This document shows positions 15,934 through 25,523 of a DNA stretch of 38,867 nucleotides, in pieces. This stretch comes from JBBIQH01 sp964475945 (GTDB taxonomy: Archaea > Thermoproteota > Nitrososphaeria > Nitrososphaerales > Nitrosocaldaceae). The stretch is taken from assembly GCA_964475945.1 (NCBI GenBank), contig CAYYYF010000013.1, positions 1-38,867 on the forward strand, written 5' to 3'. Every line of letters begins with the position of its first letter. Within the stretch, counting starts at the first letter, position 1. The notes beneath the pieces are model-generated. The model did no database searches. It saw nothing but the letters and a program-made list of their open reading frames with translations, and had not been told where the DNA came from. The translations under genes and the position numbers were made by a program.

Positions 15934-16551
15934 ATGGGAGGTAGACCACTTATAGTATGTATAACAGGTTTACCTGGTGCTGGTAAGACTACTGTAGCAG
16001 ATGCATTAAAGGGTATAGGCTTCCTTGTTATAAGTATGGGTGATGTTGTTAGGAATGAGGCTAAGAGGAGAGGTTTAGAGTTGAATGATGTAAATCTAGG
16101 GAAGGTTATGTTAGAGCTTAGAAGTATGTATGGCCCAGATGCTATAGCAGTATATGTTGGGGAGATGGTGAGGGATATGATGAATGGTAACCCTAATGGT
16201 AGATACTATGCCATAGATGGTTTAAGGAGTATAAGAGAGGCTGAGAGGTTAAAGGAGTATGGTTATGTTAAGATACTTGCAGTTGATGCACCAAAGGAGA
16301 AGAGGTATGAGTTCTTGGTTAAGAGAGGAAGGAGTGATGCACCAAAGGATATCAATGAGTTTAATGCGAGAGATAAGAGGGAGTTGGATGTTGGTGTAGC
16401 AGAGGCTATAGCATATGCTGATGCAACAATTAAAAATGATAGTAGCAAGGAGGTGTTGATAGAGAGGGCATTGGATACAGTAAGGGCTTGGATTGATGAG
16501 TATGTAGCAAGAGTGTATGAATATGAGAAAGAGAAGAGGAAAGAAGTATAG
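15934..16551 (+). CDS. UPF0200-family P-loop kinase
   Basis: 205 residues. It has a Walker A motif GLPGAGKT at 12-19 and the nucleoside-kinase-like features VISMGDVVRNEAKRRG, AIDGLRS and FLVKRGRSDAPKD (lid region with arginine). UPF0200 proteins resemble dephospho-CoA and nucleotide kinases, but the substrate is not established. I chose the ATG at 15934 (MGGRPLIVCITG) over a TTG two codons upstream; a TATATATA element lies about 20 bp before it. The lysine/glutamate-rich C-terminus overlaps the start of the next gene. Confidence 0.8.
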   Translation: MGGRPLIVCITGLPGAGKTTVADALKGIGFLVISMGDVVRNEAKRRGLELNDVNLGKVMLELRSMYGPDAIAVYVGEMVRDMMNGNPNGRYYAIDGLRSIREAERLKEYGYVKILAVDAPKEKRYEFLVKRGRSDAPKDINEFNARDKRELDVGVAEAIAYADATIKNDSSKEVLIERALDTVRAWIDEYVARVYEYEKEKRKEV

Positions 16552-17026
16552 AAGAGATAGAGGAGATGGGGTTAGGGATATAGGCAAGGTTAAGTCTAAT
16601 ACCATAAATTACATGGATGTTACTCTACACGATCCATCTATACATGTTGAGTGCATAGTTAATCCATCTGAGGATATAAGCAAGGTTATCAAGGCGGTAA
16701 GGAATGTTATAGATGCAGAGGTTAATAGTGATGCTTTAAGCAGTAAGATTATAGTAGATACCCATGGGTTATCAGCCTTAGAGGTTATAAAGATGCAGAT
16801 ACATGCTAGACAGGTTATGAATACATTCAAGAGGATAATGCTAAGTAACATGAGCAAGGATTGTAAGAGTACTTGGTTATACCTTAACAAGCAGGCAGCT
16901 TATGCTGGAATAGCAAGTATATGTGAGAATGAGGATGATTCACCACTAGGTCCAATAACCATTACCATCACAGATCAGAAGGGTGCGATACCAATTATAG
17001 AATGGTTAACAGCAGATCACTCTTGA
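16517..17026 (+). CDS. RNA-binding protein, PF01877 (COG1325-like)
   Basis: Up to 169 residues. The conserved family blocks are VECIVNPSEDISKVIKAVRN, IHARQVMNTFKRIML, WLYLNKQAAYAG and DDSPLGPITITI. Relatives are described as RNA-binding proteins linked to the archaeal exosome. The first 33 residues are very basic (MRKRRGKKYRRDRGDG) and overlap the previous gene by 35 bp. An ATG at 16613 (MDVTLHDPSIHVEC) would remove that tail and start where the family domain starts, so the true start is open. The 3' end overlaps the convergent RNase Z gene by 10 bp. Confidence 0.82.
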   Translation: MNMRKRRGKKYRRDRGDGVRDIGKVKSNTINYMDVTLHDPSIHVECIVNPSEDISKVIKAVRNVIDAEVNSDALSSKIIVDTHGLSALEVIKMQIHARQVMNTFKRIMLSNMSKDCKSTWLYLNKQAAYAGIASICENEDDSPLGPITITITDQKGAIPIIEWLTADHS

Positions 17027-17934
17027 TAAGGTACATCTATAACAAGCATATCATGTGCTGCTATAACATTGCTATGCATACTACTAGCCTCTATTACCAA
17101 GCTGCTTACATCATTGTATCTAGCACTAAAGTGTGTAAGTATAAGTAACCTTACCCTTGCCTTTGCTGCTAATTCTGCTACATCCCTTGCTGTTGAGTGC
17201 TTAGCCTCCATAGCCTTTGCTTTATCCTCATAACTGAACGTTGATTCAAATACAAGAACATCGCAATCCTTAAAGAACTCTACAAGCCTATCATTAACTA
17301 CTGTATCTCCAGATATGCCTATCTTCCTACCCCTCCTCTTTGCACCAGTTACATCACTTGATCTTATAACCCTACCATTGATAACCACATCCTCACCATG
17401 CTGTAGCCTATGCCATAACCTACCCTTTGGTACCCCTAATGCAATAGCCTTCTCAGGGTAGAATACCCCTGGCCTATCCTTCTCATGGAAGCAGTATGAG
17501 TATGCAGGGATGGAGTGCTCTGCCCTACATGCCTTTATTACATAATCCTTCTCATCTATAACGACTTGATCACCATCAACGCTACTGAAGTATATATCAT
17601 ACGTAAGGTTGATGTTAAGTAGCCTTCTATTAACCTCTATATACTCATTCAATACCTTAGGCCCATAGATGTAGATAGGTAGAGTTCTACCATTTAATGC
17701 CAATGTTTGCATCAAGCCTAGAAGCCCAAGTACATGGTCACCATGCATATGCGTTATTAGTATCCTCATTCTTCTATTAGCACCTATCCCACTCCTAAGG
17801 AAGTTCCTTTGCATGCATTCACCAACATCGAATATGAATACCTCATTACCCCTAACCAATGCTATAGATTGCTGGCATCTATCTGCTGTAGGCACTGCTG
17901 ATGATGTCCCTAGGAATATAAGCCTTAGTTGCAT
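17017..17934 (-). CDS. rnz: Ribonuclease Z
   Basis: 305-residue short-form RNase Z, a zinc endonuclease that cuts pre-tRNA after the discriminator base. The metallo-beta-lactamase signature THMHGDH is at 61-67. FLGTSSAVPT at the N-terminus, the AEHSIPAYSYCF block, SGDTV, FESTF and the final LTHFSARY complete the family pattern. It acts before CCA addition, so it complements cca in the same neighbourhood. The start lies 11 bp after the prs stop, making it last in a queE-folE-prs-rnz run on the minus strand. Confidence 0.95.
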   Translation of the reverse strand: MQLRLIFLGTSSAVPTADRCQQSIALVRGNEVFIFDVGECMQRNFLRSGIGANRRMRILITHMHGDHVLGLLGLMQTLALNGRTLPIYIYGPKVLNEYIEVNRRLLNINLTYDIYFSSVDGDQVVIDEKDYVIKACRAEHSIPAYSYCFHEKDRPGVFYPEKAIALGVPKGRLWHRLQHGEDVVINGRVIRSSDVTGAKRRGRKIGISGDTVVNDRLVEFFKDCDVLVFESTFSYEDKAKAMEAKHSTARDVAELAAKARVRLLILTHFSARYNDVSSLVIEASSMHSNVIAAHDMLVIDVPYQE

Positions 17935-17945
17935 TCCCTCTATTA

Positions 17946-18860
17946 TTACTTTATTACATTGTATATACTTGATATGTTCTTACTTGCTAGCTCTGATACA
18001 TCTACCTTGCTTGCTATGCTAGGTACTGTATTGCTTGCAACTATATCCCTTGCACCAGCGCCAAGTATCCTCTTATATGCATTATCAAGGAGCAAGGCAT
18101 GTGTACATGCAACATATATATCCTTACACCCTAGTCCTTTAATGGCATCTATAGCAGTTACAACACTTGACCCAGTGCTTATCATATCATCTACTATAAC
18201 AGCAACCTTATCCTTGAAGTCTATAGTAGTGCTTGTAGAGTCCATATCTATCCTCACCTCCCCAGTAACCCTATCCCTACTCTTCTTGAGTGCTACATAC
18301 TTGCATCCTATTATGCTGGCAAACTCCTCTACCCTTGATGCACCACCAGTATCAGGGGATACTGCTATAGTATTGCTAGCATCAACTTTTATATCATTAA
18401 TGAAGTAATCTGCAAGTAATGGTATGGCAGAGATGTTATGCACTTGCATCTTAAAGTATGATAATGCTAGCATACTATGGACATCAAATGTTAGCATTGC
18501 CTTAATATTGTATGAAGAGATTATATCTGCTATTACCTTAATGCTAACAACCTCACCCTCAAGGAACTCTCTATCCTGCCTAGCATAGCCTAGATATGGT
18601 ATAAGCAGTATTATGCTAGATGCTACTCTACTTACCTTTGAGAGTATGAAGAAAAGTTGCATAATATGCCTATCTACTGGTGGATGTGTTGAATGGACAA
18701 CTAAGGCTATATCATTGGTAATATCATCTGGTATCCTAATCTTGCTCTCTCCATCAGGGAAGATCCTAACCTCTACATTTATAAGCCTTGAGCCTAACCT
18801 ATCTGATATATTTGATGCAAGTTCTCTTGAATGCTCTGTAGCAAGCACTACCATGCTCAT
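17946..18860 (-). CDS. prs: Ribose-phosphate pyrophosphokinase
   Basis: 304 residues. It makes PRPP from ribose 5-phosphate and ATP, for nucleotide, histidine and tryptophan synthesis. Family signatures: RIFPDGESKIRIP near 33-45, the metal-binding DVHSMLALSYF, SPDTGGASRV, and the PRPP loop VIVDDMISTGSSVV. Length is typical of archaeal enzymes. The stop of folE lies 4 bp upstream of its start, so they are co-transcribed. PRPP also feeds the purine pathway in which PurP (33706) acts. Confidence 0.95.
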   Translation of the reverse strand: MSMVVLATEHSRELASNISDRLGSRLINVEVRIFPDGESKIRIPDDITNDIALVVHSTHPPVDRHIMQLFFILSKVSRVASSIILLIPYLGYARQDREFLEGEVVSIKVIADIISSYNIKAMLTFDVHSMLALSYFKMQVHNISAIPLLADYFINDIKVDASNTIAVSPDTGGASRVEEFASIIGCKYVALKKSRDRVTGEVRIDMDSTSTTIDFKDKVAVIVDDMISTGSSVVTAIDAIKGLGCKDIYVACTHALLLDNAYKRILGAGARDIVASNTVPSIASKVDVSELASKNISSIYNVIK

Positions 18861-18864
18861 AGTA

Positions 18865-19491
18865 TCACCCAGAGTTACTGAATCTCTCTTCTCTCCTTAT
18901 CATTGCTAATGCATGCTCCCTTAGATCTTTGCTCTTGAACTCCCCCCTATATGCTATAGTAAGTATCTTGCTATTGTTCTTAACTCCACGCATACGCATG
19001 CACATATGATCCCCTTCCACTACAACAAGCACACCTTTAACCTTGTCAGCAAGCTCATCTGCTATCTGTTTTGTCATCCTCTCTTGTATCTGTAGCCTCT
19101 TGGCATACTTCTCAACCAATCTAACCAACTTTGATATACCAAAGACCTTACCATCTGGTATGTATGCTATATGTGCCTTACCAAAGAATGGTAGGATATG
19201 ATGCTCACACATGCTATAGAACTGGATCTCTCTTACTACTATCATATCACTCTCCTCGTTGAATGTAACATCCAACTCAGAGTCTAAAGAATAACCTGAG
19301 AATATCTCAGCATACATATCTGCAACCCTATCTGGGGTCTCCCTTAAACCTTCCCTATCCGGATCCTCTCCAATCTCTATTAGCAGTTGCCTTATAAGCC
19401 TTTTTATCCTTGCTTTTGACATCAATTTCTTACCATTACCCTTACTCTTGTATCTGCCTGTATTATATTCATCATTATCTATAGGACTCAT
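18865..19491 (-). CDS. folE: GTP cyclohydrolase I, type IA
   Basis: 208 residues. It converts GTP to dihydroneopterin triphosphate, the first step toward 7-deazaguanines and pterins. Zinc ligands are predicted as Cys95 and His98 (MCEHHILPFFGKAHI) and Cys164 (GDHMCMRMRGV). The QERMTKQIADEL segment is also diagnostic. Many archaea use a different (MptA) enzyme, so the FolE-I form is characteristic of this lineage. The start overlaps the queE stop by 4 bp. The gene belongs to the preQ0/archaeosine supply route with queE and queC; no queD is visible in the window. Confidence 0.95.
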   Translation of the reverse strand: MSPIDNDEYNTGRYKSKGNGKKLMSKARIKRLIRQLLIEIGEDPDREGLRETPDRVADMYAEIFSGYSLDSELDVTFNEESDMIVVREIQFYSMCEHHILPFFGKAHIAYIPDGKVFGISKLVRLVEKYAKRLQIQERMTKQIADELADKVKGVLVVVEGDHMCMRMRGVKNNSKILTIAYRGEFKSKDLREHALAMIRREERFSNSG

Positions 19492-20210
19492 GGTATGCTC
19501 ATCACCTTATGCACTTGAGGTATTATCCTAACATCCTCATAGTATTGATATATAGCATCATAGAGCGAGAGCATATGCTCTAGCCTAGGCTCATTGATAC
19601 CATGTACTGGTTGCAGTACAAAGCCCTTTATATCCTCCTTCTTTATCTCATTGAATATCATCTCTGCTAACTCCTCTAACTCCTCCCTCTTGCTTAAGTT
19701 ACTAACAACTACCTTTATGTATGTTGCCTTGTCATTATTTACTGCATATCCAAGGCACTTTAATGCATTACTAAGCAAGATTGAGTAATGGTTACTATCT
19801 ACTGCATTAGCATCACTTAGTTTAAACTCTACCTTGCATATATCTATCAGGGGCAAGAGGTATAAGAATCTGTTTGCATCAAAGCATGATGACTCTAAGT
19901 AGGTTCTTAGCCCTAGTTCACCTTTAATGAGTTCAGCAAGTCTATATAAGGCTAGATGCTGTAGCAAAGGCTCACCACCAGTAAAGTTAATCTTGAATAC
20001 ATTCTTATTGTTAAGATTACTCTTTATAAGGTTGAAGGCATCTTCTATGCTATAATCTTTACCATCACTTATGTTAAGGGCATATGGTGTATCACAGTAG
20101 AAGCACCTTAATGGACAGCCAGCAAGTCTTACAAAGAGTGTCTTTGTACCTATGTATATACCCTCACCCTCTATACTAGTGAATACCTCGCTTATCCTTA
20201 TCCTCAACAT
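19488..20210 (-). CDS. queE: 7-carboxy-7-deazaguanine synthase
   Basis: 240-residue radical SAM enzyme that converts 6-carboxytetrahydropterin to CDG. The cluster cysteines are Cys32, Cys36 and Cys39 (GCPLRCFYCD). Also visible are SIEGEG near 12-17 and the FTGGEPLLQ motif. Short length and the N-terminal IRISEVFTSIEGEG are typical of QueE. It heads the queE-folE-prs-rnz run. ATTTAAATAT, about 25 bp upstream of the ATG, is a likely TATA box, so transcription need not start at queC. Confidence 0.95.
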   Translation of the reverse strand: MLRIRISEVFTSIEGEGIYIGTKTLFVRLAGCPLRCFYCDTPYALNISDGKDYSIEDAFNLIKSNLNNKNVFKINFTGGEPLLQHLALYRLAELIKGELGLRTYLESSCFDANRFLYLLPLIDICKVEFKLSDANAVDSNHYSILLSNALKCLGYAVNNDKATYIKVVVSNLSKREELEELAEMIFNEIKKEDIKGFVLQPVHGINEPRLEHMLSLYDAIYQYYEDVRIIPQVHKVMSIP

Positions 20211-20243
20211 TTTATAACATTCTAAGATGATATTTAAATTTAA

Positions 20244-20948
20244 TTAATTAGATGCATAATTACTCTTATCCTCTAAGCCTACCTCGATGAATGCCCTCTT
20301 CCTATTCATACATGACTCGCACTTGCCACACTGTACCCTCTCTCCATTACCTGTTACTATACCATCTGTATAACAGCTCCATGTCTTGAATATGTTATCC
20401 CCTAATAGTTTGTAACCTATCCTTATAAGGTCTGCCTTCCCTAACCCTTCTACTGCTGGACTCCATATACTTATACTACTCCTTATCCCCTGCCTTATAC
20501 CATCCTCTTCTGCTAGGTTCAATGCTTCCTCTAGTTTGCTTACAAACTCAACCCTACAGTCTGGGTAATGTATTGCATCATCCTTATGTGCACCATACGC
20601 TACAAGTCTTGCATTTATGCTGAATGCATATGCTGATGCTATGGATAGGAATACAGCATTCCTTATAGGCACTACTATGCTATAATTGAATGCGGAAGGC
20701 ATTGCTCCTTCATTAGTTAATAGGTTCCCACTGCTCTTATACAACTCCTTCATGAATGATATATCTATTATCTTATGCTCCTCAACCCCTACTATACCTG
20801 CTAGTAACTCTGTAACCTTAACCTCCTGCTTGCTCATCTGCCCATACTTGAATGTTAATGCATATACCTGATAACCTTTATCCTTTATGTATGCTAATGT
20901 GCAGGTAGAGTCAAGACCTCCACTGAATATGCATACTGCCTTATTCAT
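20244..20948 (-). CDS. queC: 7-cyano-7-deazaguanine (preQ0) synthase
   Basis: 234 residues. It converts CDG to preQ0 using ATP and ammonia; preQ0 is the base inserted at tRNA position 15 for archaeosine. The PP-loop is SGGLDS at 9-14. The C-terminal zinc site has cysteines spaced as CYTDG then QCGKCESCMNR. I start at MNKAVCIFSGG (20948) because a TATA-like TTTAATTATAAA ends about 20 bp before it and family members begin there. The ATG at 20978 would add ten non-conserved residues. Its promoter overlaps that of the divergent radical SAM gene. Confidence 0.94.
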   Translation of the reverse strand: MNKAVCIFSGGLDSTCTLAYIKDKGYQVYALTFKYGQMSKQEVKVTELLAGIVGVEEHKIIDISFMKELYKSSGNLLTNEGAMPSAFNYSIVVPIRNAVFLSIASAYAFSINARLVAYGAHKDDAIHYPDCRVEFVSKLEEALNLAEEDGIRQGIRSSISIWSPAVEGLGKADLIRIGYKLLGDNIFKTWSCYTDGIVTGNGERVQCGKCESCMNRKRAFIEVGLEDKSNYASN

Positions 20949-20957
20949 GCATAGAGA

Positions 20958-20975
20958 ATGTTTATAATTAAATAT
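20958..20975. promoter_or_regulatory. Shared bidirectional TATA region
   Basis: A symmetric A/T block (TTTATAATTAAATAT core) lies about 25 bp before the queC ATG at 20948 on one strand and about 25 bp before the TTG at 20993 on the other. Both genes would be leaderless and compete for the same promoter DNA. Confidence 0.5.
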
Positions 20976-20992
20976 CATCTTATCTATTATGG

Positions 20993-22048
20993 TTGGATAC
21001 TATAAGGACCCTTAAGATACTTGGCAAGTGGGGTATTAATAGAGTAATGGGCAGGAGAAGGCCTCTTATAGCAGTATTCAGCCTTACCCATTACTGTAAC
21101 TTCTACTGCCCAATGTGCCCATTCGGGGATCCTAACAAGGAGATGCAACTAATGCAAGCAATGCAGAGAGATCTTAATACTGAGCAGTGGAAGCAGGTTA
21201 TGAGCAAGGTAGCAAAGTATGCTATATGGAGCATAGTTGAGGGAGGGGAGCCTACAAGCAGGAAGGATATACTTGAGTTACTTGAGCATCTAAAGTCTCT
21301 GCATCTACCTGTTACAATGATAACCAATGGCTCATTACTACATCCACTAGACCTTGATAGGCTTAAGAATTGCGTAGACTATGTATGCCTAAGTATAGAC
21401 TCTTTAAAGCAGGACTCATACTGTAAGGTTAGAGGTGTAAAGCCAGAGATGTTCAATAGAGTAATGAGTAACATTGCATTATTAAAGGATAAGGGTATAA
21501 GGCATTACATAAACTCTGTTATAACAAAGTGGAATACTGAGGAGTTTATAACCCAAGAGTACTTCGATATAGCAAAGAGTTTAGGAATACATACAGTTAG
21601 CATGACATTCGTGGAGGATAGGTCTGATGTTGATTACTCGCTCTTACCAGATAGAGGTACAATGGTTAAGGTATGTAACAGTATATTGGATTACATGAAG
21701 AGACATAACGATCCATTCATACTTATACCAGAATCTTACTGGGAGCAGATAATAGCATATGGTAGAGCGTTATTTGATGAGTGTGGTGTATGGAAGAGTA
21801 TGTTTATAAATGCAGATGGTACTGTGATGGCGCCATGCTGGAAGTTCAAGGATAATGCATATAGCATGCTAGAATATGATGTTGATTATATATGGGATAG
21901 GAATGAGTGGGGCATAACTAAAGAATGCAAGGAGTGCGAGGTTCTAGCATGTATATGGTACTCATCCCAGAGCCCTAGTGTAGTTGCAAAGGGTTATATG
22001 CGTGGTATAAGGATGCTTATATCAAGGCATATTAGCACAAGGAGTTAA
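20993..22048 (+). CDS. Radical SAM protein with SPASM-like C-terminus
   Basis: 351 residues. The 4Fe-4S triad is Cys35, Cys39 and Cys42 (LTHYCNFYCPMCPFGD), followed by VEGGEPTSRKD and MITNGSLL. The C-terminal part has further cysteines (FINADGTVMAPCWKF, CKECEVLACIW), suggesting an auxiliary cluster. The reaction is not identifiable; relatives work on peptides, lipids or cofactors. The start is a TTG placed by its TATA spacing. The first ATG inside the frame would give MGRRRPLIAVFS. It is divergent from queC, which suggests but does not prove a link to tRNA or cofactor metabolism. Confidence 0.72.
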   Translation: MDTIRTLKILGKWGINRVMGRRRPLIAVFSLTHYCNFYCPMCPFGDPNKEMQLMQAMQRDLNTEQWKQVMSKVAKYAIWSIVEGGEPTSRKDILELLEHLKSLHLPVTMITNGSLLHPLDLDRLKNCVDYVCLSIDSLKQDSYCKVRGVKPEMFNRVMSNIALLKDKGIRHYINSVITKWNTEEFITQEYFDIAKSLGIHTVSMTFVEDRSDVDYSLLPDRGTMVKVCNSILDYMKRHNDPFILIPESYWEQIIAYGRALFDECGVWKSMFINADGTVMAPCWKFKDNAYSMLEYDVDYIWDRNEWGITKECKECEVLACIWYSSQSPSVVAKGYMRGIRMLISRHISTRS

Positions 22049-22118
22049 AATGATTCAATAAAATTAGATATTATAATAAAATATTTATTATCTTCTACCT
22101 AAGATTTACTGCTTAATA

Positions 22119-23219
22119 ATGGTTGCTTTAGATAGTATAATACCACAGATAGGCGTGCTTGTAGCACTCTTAGTCTTACCTATACTCTCAAAGAGGATTG
22201 AGCATAACATAGAGTACTTCTTCCTTGCTGCTGGTTTAGTGGCTGTGAGTATGGTTAACATATGGTCTCTGCACTTGCTTGAGGAAGCATCTCTGCATCC
22301 AGTTATGATAGGCAATATACCAATAGGTATAACGCAAGTAGTATTAGCAGCAGGCTTAGTATTCCATTACACAAAGAGCAGGGTTAATGTATTGGCAGAG
22401 AGGTTAAGCAACCCATATATTTTAGCATCTATGGTATTTGCACTTGGTATAGCATCAAGCATTATATCTGCAATAGTAGCATCTGTTATACTTGCTGAAC
22501 TCTTAGCCTTATCAAGGCTTGCTAGATATGTTAAGGTTAGGGTATCCATAACAGCAGCTTATGCAATAGGTATAGGTGCAGCATTACTTCCATTAGGTGA
22601 GCCATTATCAACAATAGTAATTGCAAAGCTTAAAGGAGAACCATACAATGCATCGTTCACATTCCTGCTAGAGAATCTATGGGATATAGTTATCCCATTG
22701 ATAGCATTATTCTCAATACTAGCATACCTTTACGTAAAGAGAAGAAAAGTGGCAAGAGTGGGTAGCAGTAGCAATAACAATAATAATAATAGTAGTAGTA
22801 GTAGCAGCAAGGCAGAGTATATAGCAGAGGCTGAGAGTAGTGTAAGGGATGTTGTTATTAGGGCAGTAAAGATATTTGCATTCATCTTTGGATTAACACT
22901 GCTAGGTGAGTTCTTCAAGCCATTGGCAGAGCCTGTTGCTGATCTAGGCATAAATATACTCTACTTCTTTGGTTTAATATCTGCAGCAGCAGATAATGCT
23001 ACATTAACTGCAGCACTGGTAAGCCCTAGCATGAGCATAGATGAGATAAGAGCATTTATAACATCGCTAGTAATAGCGGGAGGGATGCTTGTACCAGGTA
23101 ATGTACCAAATATAATATTTGCAAGCAGAATAAGGATAGGGTTCAAGGAGTGGGCTAGAATTGCATTGCCTATAGGCATGCCAGTATTCTTAGCAGTTGC
23201 TGCATTTATGCTAATATAG
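22119..23219 (+). CDS. DUF1646 family membrane transporter
   Basis: 366 residues with about ten hydrophobic segments in two halves, separated by a cytoplasmic linker near 215-240. The family block is near the C-terminus: GGMLVPGNVPNIIFASR, then GFKEWARIALPIG. DUF1646 proteins belong to the ion-transporter superfamily and are probably cation or organic-anion transporters; the substrate is unproven. The linker holds a simple-sequence run of three Ser, six Asn and six Ser, encoded by AAT/AGT-type triplets (22763-22811), an expansion within a soluble loop. The gene has its own A/T-rich upstream region. Confidence 0.78.
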   Translation: MVALDSIIPQIGVLVALLVLPILSKRIEHNIEYFFLAAGLVAVSMVNIWSLHLLEEASLHPVMIGNIPIGITQVVLAAGLVFHYTKSRVNVLAERLSNPYILASMVFALGIASSIISAIVASVILAELLALSRLARYVKVRVSITAAYAIGIGAALLPLGEPLSTIVIAKLKGEPYNASFTFLLENLWDIVIPLIALFSILAYLYVKRRKVARVGSSSNNNNNNSSSSSSKAEYIAEAESSVRDVVIRAVKIFAFIFGLTLLGEFFKPLAEPVADLGINILYFFGLISAAADNATLTAALVSPSMSIDEIRAFITSLVIAGGMLVPGNVPNIIFASRIRIGFKEWARIALPIGMPVFLAVAAFMLI

Positions 23220-23279
23220 GTCTTTAATAAACATGGAATACTAACCTTATATAGCAAAGAGCCTTAAAACTGATCTATA

Positions 23280-25475
23280 ATGAGTGATCATGAACCCCAA
23301 TTGGTACGCACACTAGGCCTACTAGATATAACTATGATTGGTATAGCAGCAATGATAGGAGGCTCAATGTTTGTTCTCATCGGTCCAGCAATAGGTCTTG
23401 CAGGTCCTGCTGTTATAATAGCATTCATACTTAATGCTATTATAACAATATTTACAGCAATGTCTTATGCTGAGTTAGGCTCATCTATACCAGAGGTTGG
23501 TGGAGGCTATAGATGGATAAGGGAAGGTTTGCCTAGACCCATGCCATTCATAAATGGTTGGCTAGGATGGTTTGCTCATATAGTTGCCACAAGCCTTTAC
23601 GCAATAAGCTTTGGTACATTCATGCAAGGATTACTACATGCTATAGGCATGGAACTGCAATATGCTGATAAGTTGTTTGCTACAATAGCTATTTTAGTAT
23701 TCGCATATGTAAACTTTAGAGGGGTATCGCCAACTGGACATGCTGGAAATATAATTACATTAGTACAACTTGGTATTATAGGTGTATTTGTATCACTCGG
23801 TTTAGCTGTTATGTACTCAAAGCCCGATTGGATTATAAACTTTGCAGACTTTGCACCCAATGGTATCTATGGCATACTTGCAGCTATGATGCTAACCTTC
23901 ATTGCATTTGAGGGTTATGAGGTTATAGTACAGGCTGGGGAAGAGGCAAAGAGACCAAGGAAGGATATACCAAGAGCAATCTTCATATCTATAGCATCAG
24001 TCACTATAATATACGTTACTATAGCACTGGTTGCTATAGGCGCAACAGATGCAGATGAGCCAACATGGAGGTTCATAGGTTCTTATGGGGAACTTGGGAT
24101 AATGAAGGCTACAGATACCTTCCTACCATTTGGGGCATTCCTAATATTATTTGGTGGTATGGTATCCATGCTTGCCGGTCTTAATGCGAGTATGTTCTCA
24201 TCTGCTAGGGTTGCAGTTGCAATGGGCAGATACTATAATCTACCTCATATATTAAGTAAGATACATCCACATAATAGAACACCTTACATAGCAATACTTG
24301 TATCTTCATCCATTATGCTCCTCATGCTATACCTATTCCCATTGCAAGAGATAGCAATAGCAGCAGGGCTTATATTCTTAATATTATTCTCACAAGTTAA
24401 TGCAGCAGCCATAAATATACGCAGGGTCTATGGTAAGAGGTTAACCTATGGTTTCAAGACACCTCTTTTCCCAATAATACCAATTATAGGTATACTCTTG
24501 AAGGTTGGCTTAGCATTGTATATAATGATTACACAACCAATGAGTTTAGTAGTAACTCTAGTATGGATAGGTATTGGATTACTGGTGTATAAGGTATATA
24601 CATTTAAGCATGAGGTAGAGCATATAGCACCACTACTCGCTGCTAGGGGGGATGTTATAAGGAAGGAGTTTAGGATCCTTATGCCCTATATACCAGATGA
24701 TCCTATGAGGATAGTAAGGTATGCAATAGATATAGCAAAGAGTGTAGATGGGGAGTTGAATATACTGAGGGTTATAACAGTACCTTATCAGATACCATTA
24801 TCTAGTGGGGTAGCATTTGTAGATGATGCTGTTAGATCCTTTGAGCCTACTAGAAAGGTTCTTGAGGATAGCAATGTTACATACCATTACCTAGTTAGGA
24901 TATCACATAACAGCATAGATGCACTTTTAGCAAGTATAGAGGAGCAGGGGATAGATCTGCTAGTATACGACTTTGATAGCTTTAAGGGTAATAGAAGGTT
25001 ACAGATGCTATTAACATGTAATGCTATAATACTGAATATAGTTGATGAGAGTAAAGCAAAGAGAGTCCTTGCATTTTATGATGATGAGGAGGAGCATTCT
25101 AAACTTGTGCTTAAGATCTTGGATTGGTTTAGTGATACGCAAAGGAGTATAGTATACCTATCTAGGCTTGAGGGTATAGATTATGTGAATGAGAAGGATA
25201 GATTACATGCACATGGATATGAGGTTATCGAGAGTAAGGCATTAGGCAAGGTAAGTAAAGAGTGGTTAGCAGATTTAATATTAAAGAGTGTTAAAGAGCA
25301 TAACCCAGATCTCATAGTGCTACCTGCAAGTATACTTGGTATAGGTATACTTAACAATGCATATATGCTTAGAGTATTGGATATGGTTAACTGTAACATG
25401 ATAATAGCAAGAAGTTTTACACTCCCTGCAATAAACAAGGTTAGGCTCTTGGTTAGGAAGATGCTACATAATTGA
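23280..25475 (+). CDS. APC-family amino acid permease with USP-like C-terminal domain
   Basis: 731 residues. The first 435 or so carry about 12 transmembrane helices with APC signatures (MIGIAAMIGGSMFVLIGPA, TFIAFEGYEVIVQAGEEAKRP). The remaining 290 are soluble and look like one or two universal-stress-protein units (EFRILMPYIPDDPMRIVRYA, HNSIDALLASIEEQGIDLLV, then NPDLIVLPASILGIG). APC-USP fusions are known in archaea and bacteria, where the USP part may gate transport in response to nucleotides. The substrate is unknown. The 60-bp gap from the DUF1646 gene includes a possible promoter. Confidence 0.88.
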   Translation: MSDHEPQLVRTLGLLDITMIGIAAMIGGSMFVLIGPAIGLAGPAVIIAFILNAIITIFTAMSYAELGSSIPEVGGGYRWIREGLPRPMPFINGWLGWFAHIVATSLYAISFGTFMQGLLHAIGMELQYADKLFATIAILVFAYVNFRGVSPTGHAGNIITLVQLGIIGVFVSLGLAVMYSKPDWIINFADFAPNGIYGILAAMMLTFIAFEGYEVIVQAGEEAKRPRKDIPRAIFISIASVTIIYVTIALVAIGATDADEPTWRFIGSYGELGIMKATDTFLPFGAFLILFGGMVSMLAGLNASMFSSARVAVAMGRYYNLPHILSKIHPHNRTPYIAILVSSSIMLLMLYLFPLQEIAIAAGLIFLILFSQVNAAAINIRRVYGKRLTYGFKTPLFPIIPIIGILLKVGLALYIMITQPMSLVVTLVWIGIGLLVYKVYTFKHEVEHIAPLLAARGDVIRKEFRILMPYIPDDPMRIVRYAIDIAKSVDGELNILRVITVPYQIPLSSGVAFVDDAVRSFEPTRKVLEDSNVTYHYLVRISHNSIDALLASIEEQGIDLLVYDFDSFKGNRRLQMLLTCNAIILNIVDESKAKRVLAFYDDEEEHSKLVLKILDWFSDTQRSIVYLSRLEGIDYVNEKDRLHAHGYEVIESKALGKVSKEWLADLILKSVKEHNPDLIVLPASILGIGILNNAYMLRVLDMVNCNMIIARSFTLPAINKVRLLVRKMLHN

Positions 25476-25523
25476 TGCTCTAGAGTTACCCTTTACTATT
25501 TCTAGAAGAATAGGCATGATCAA

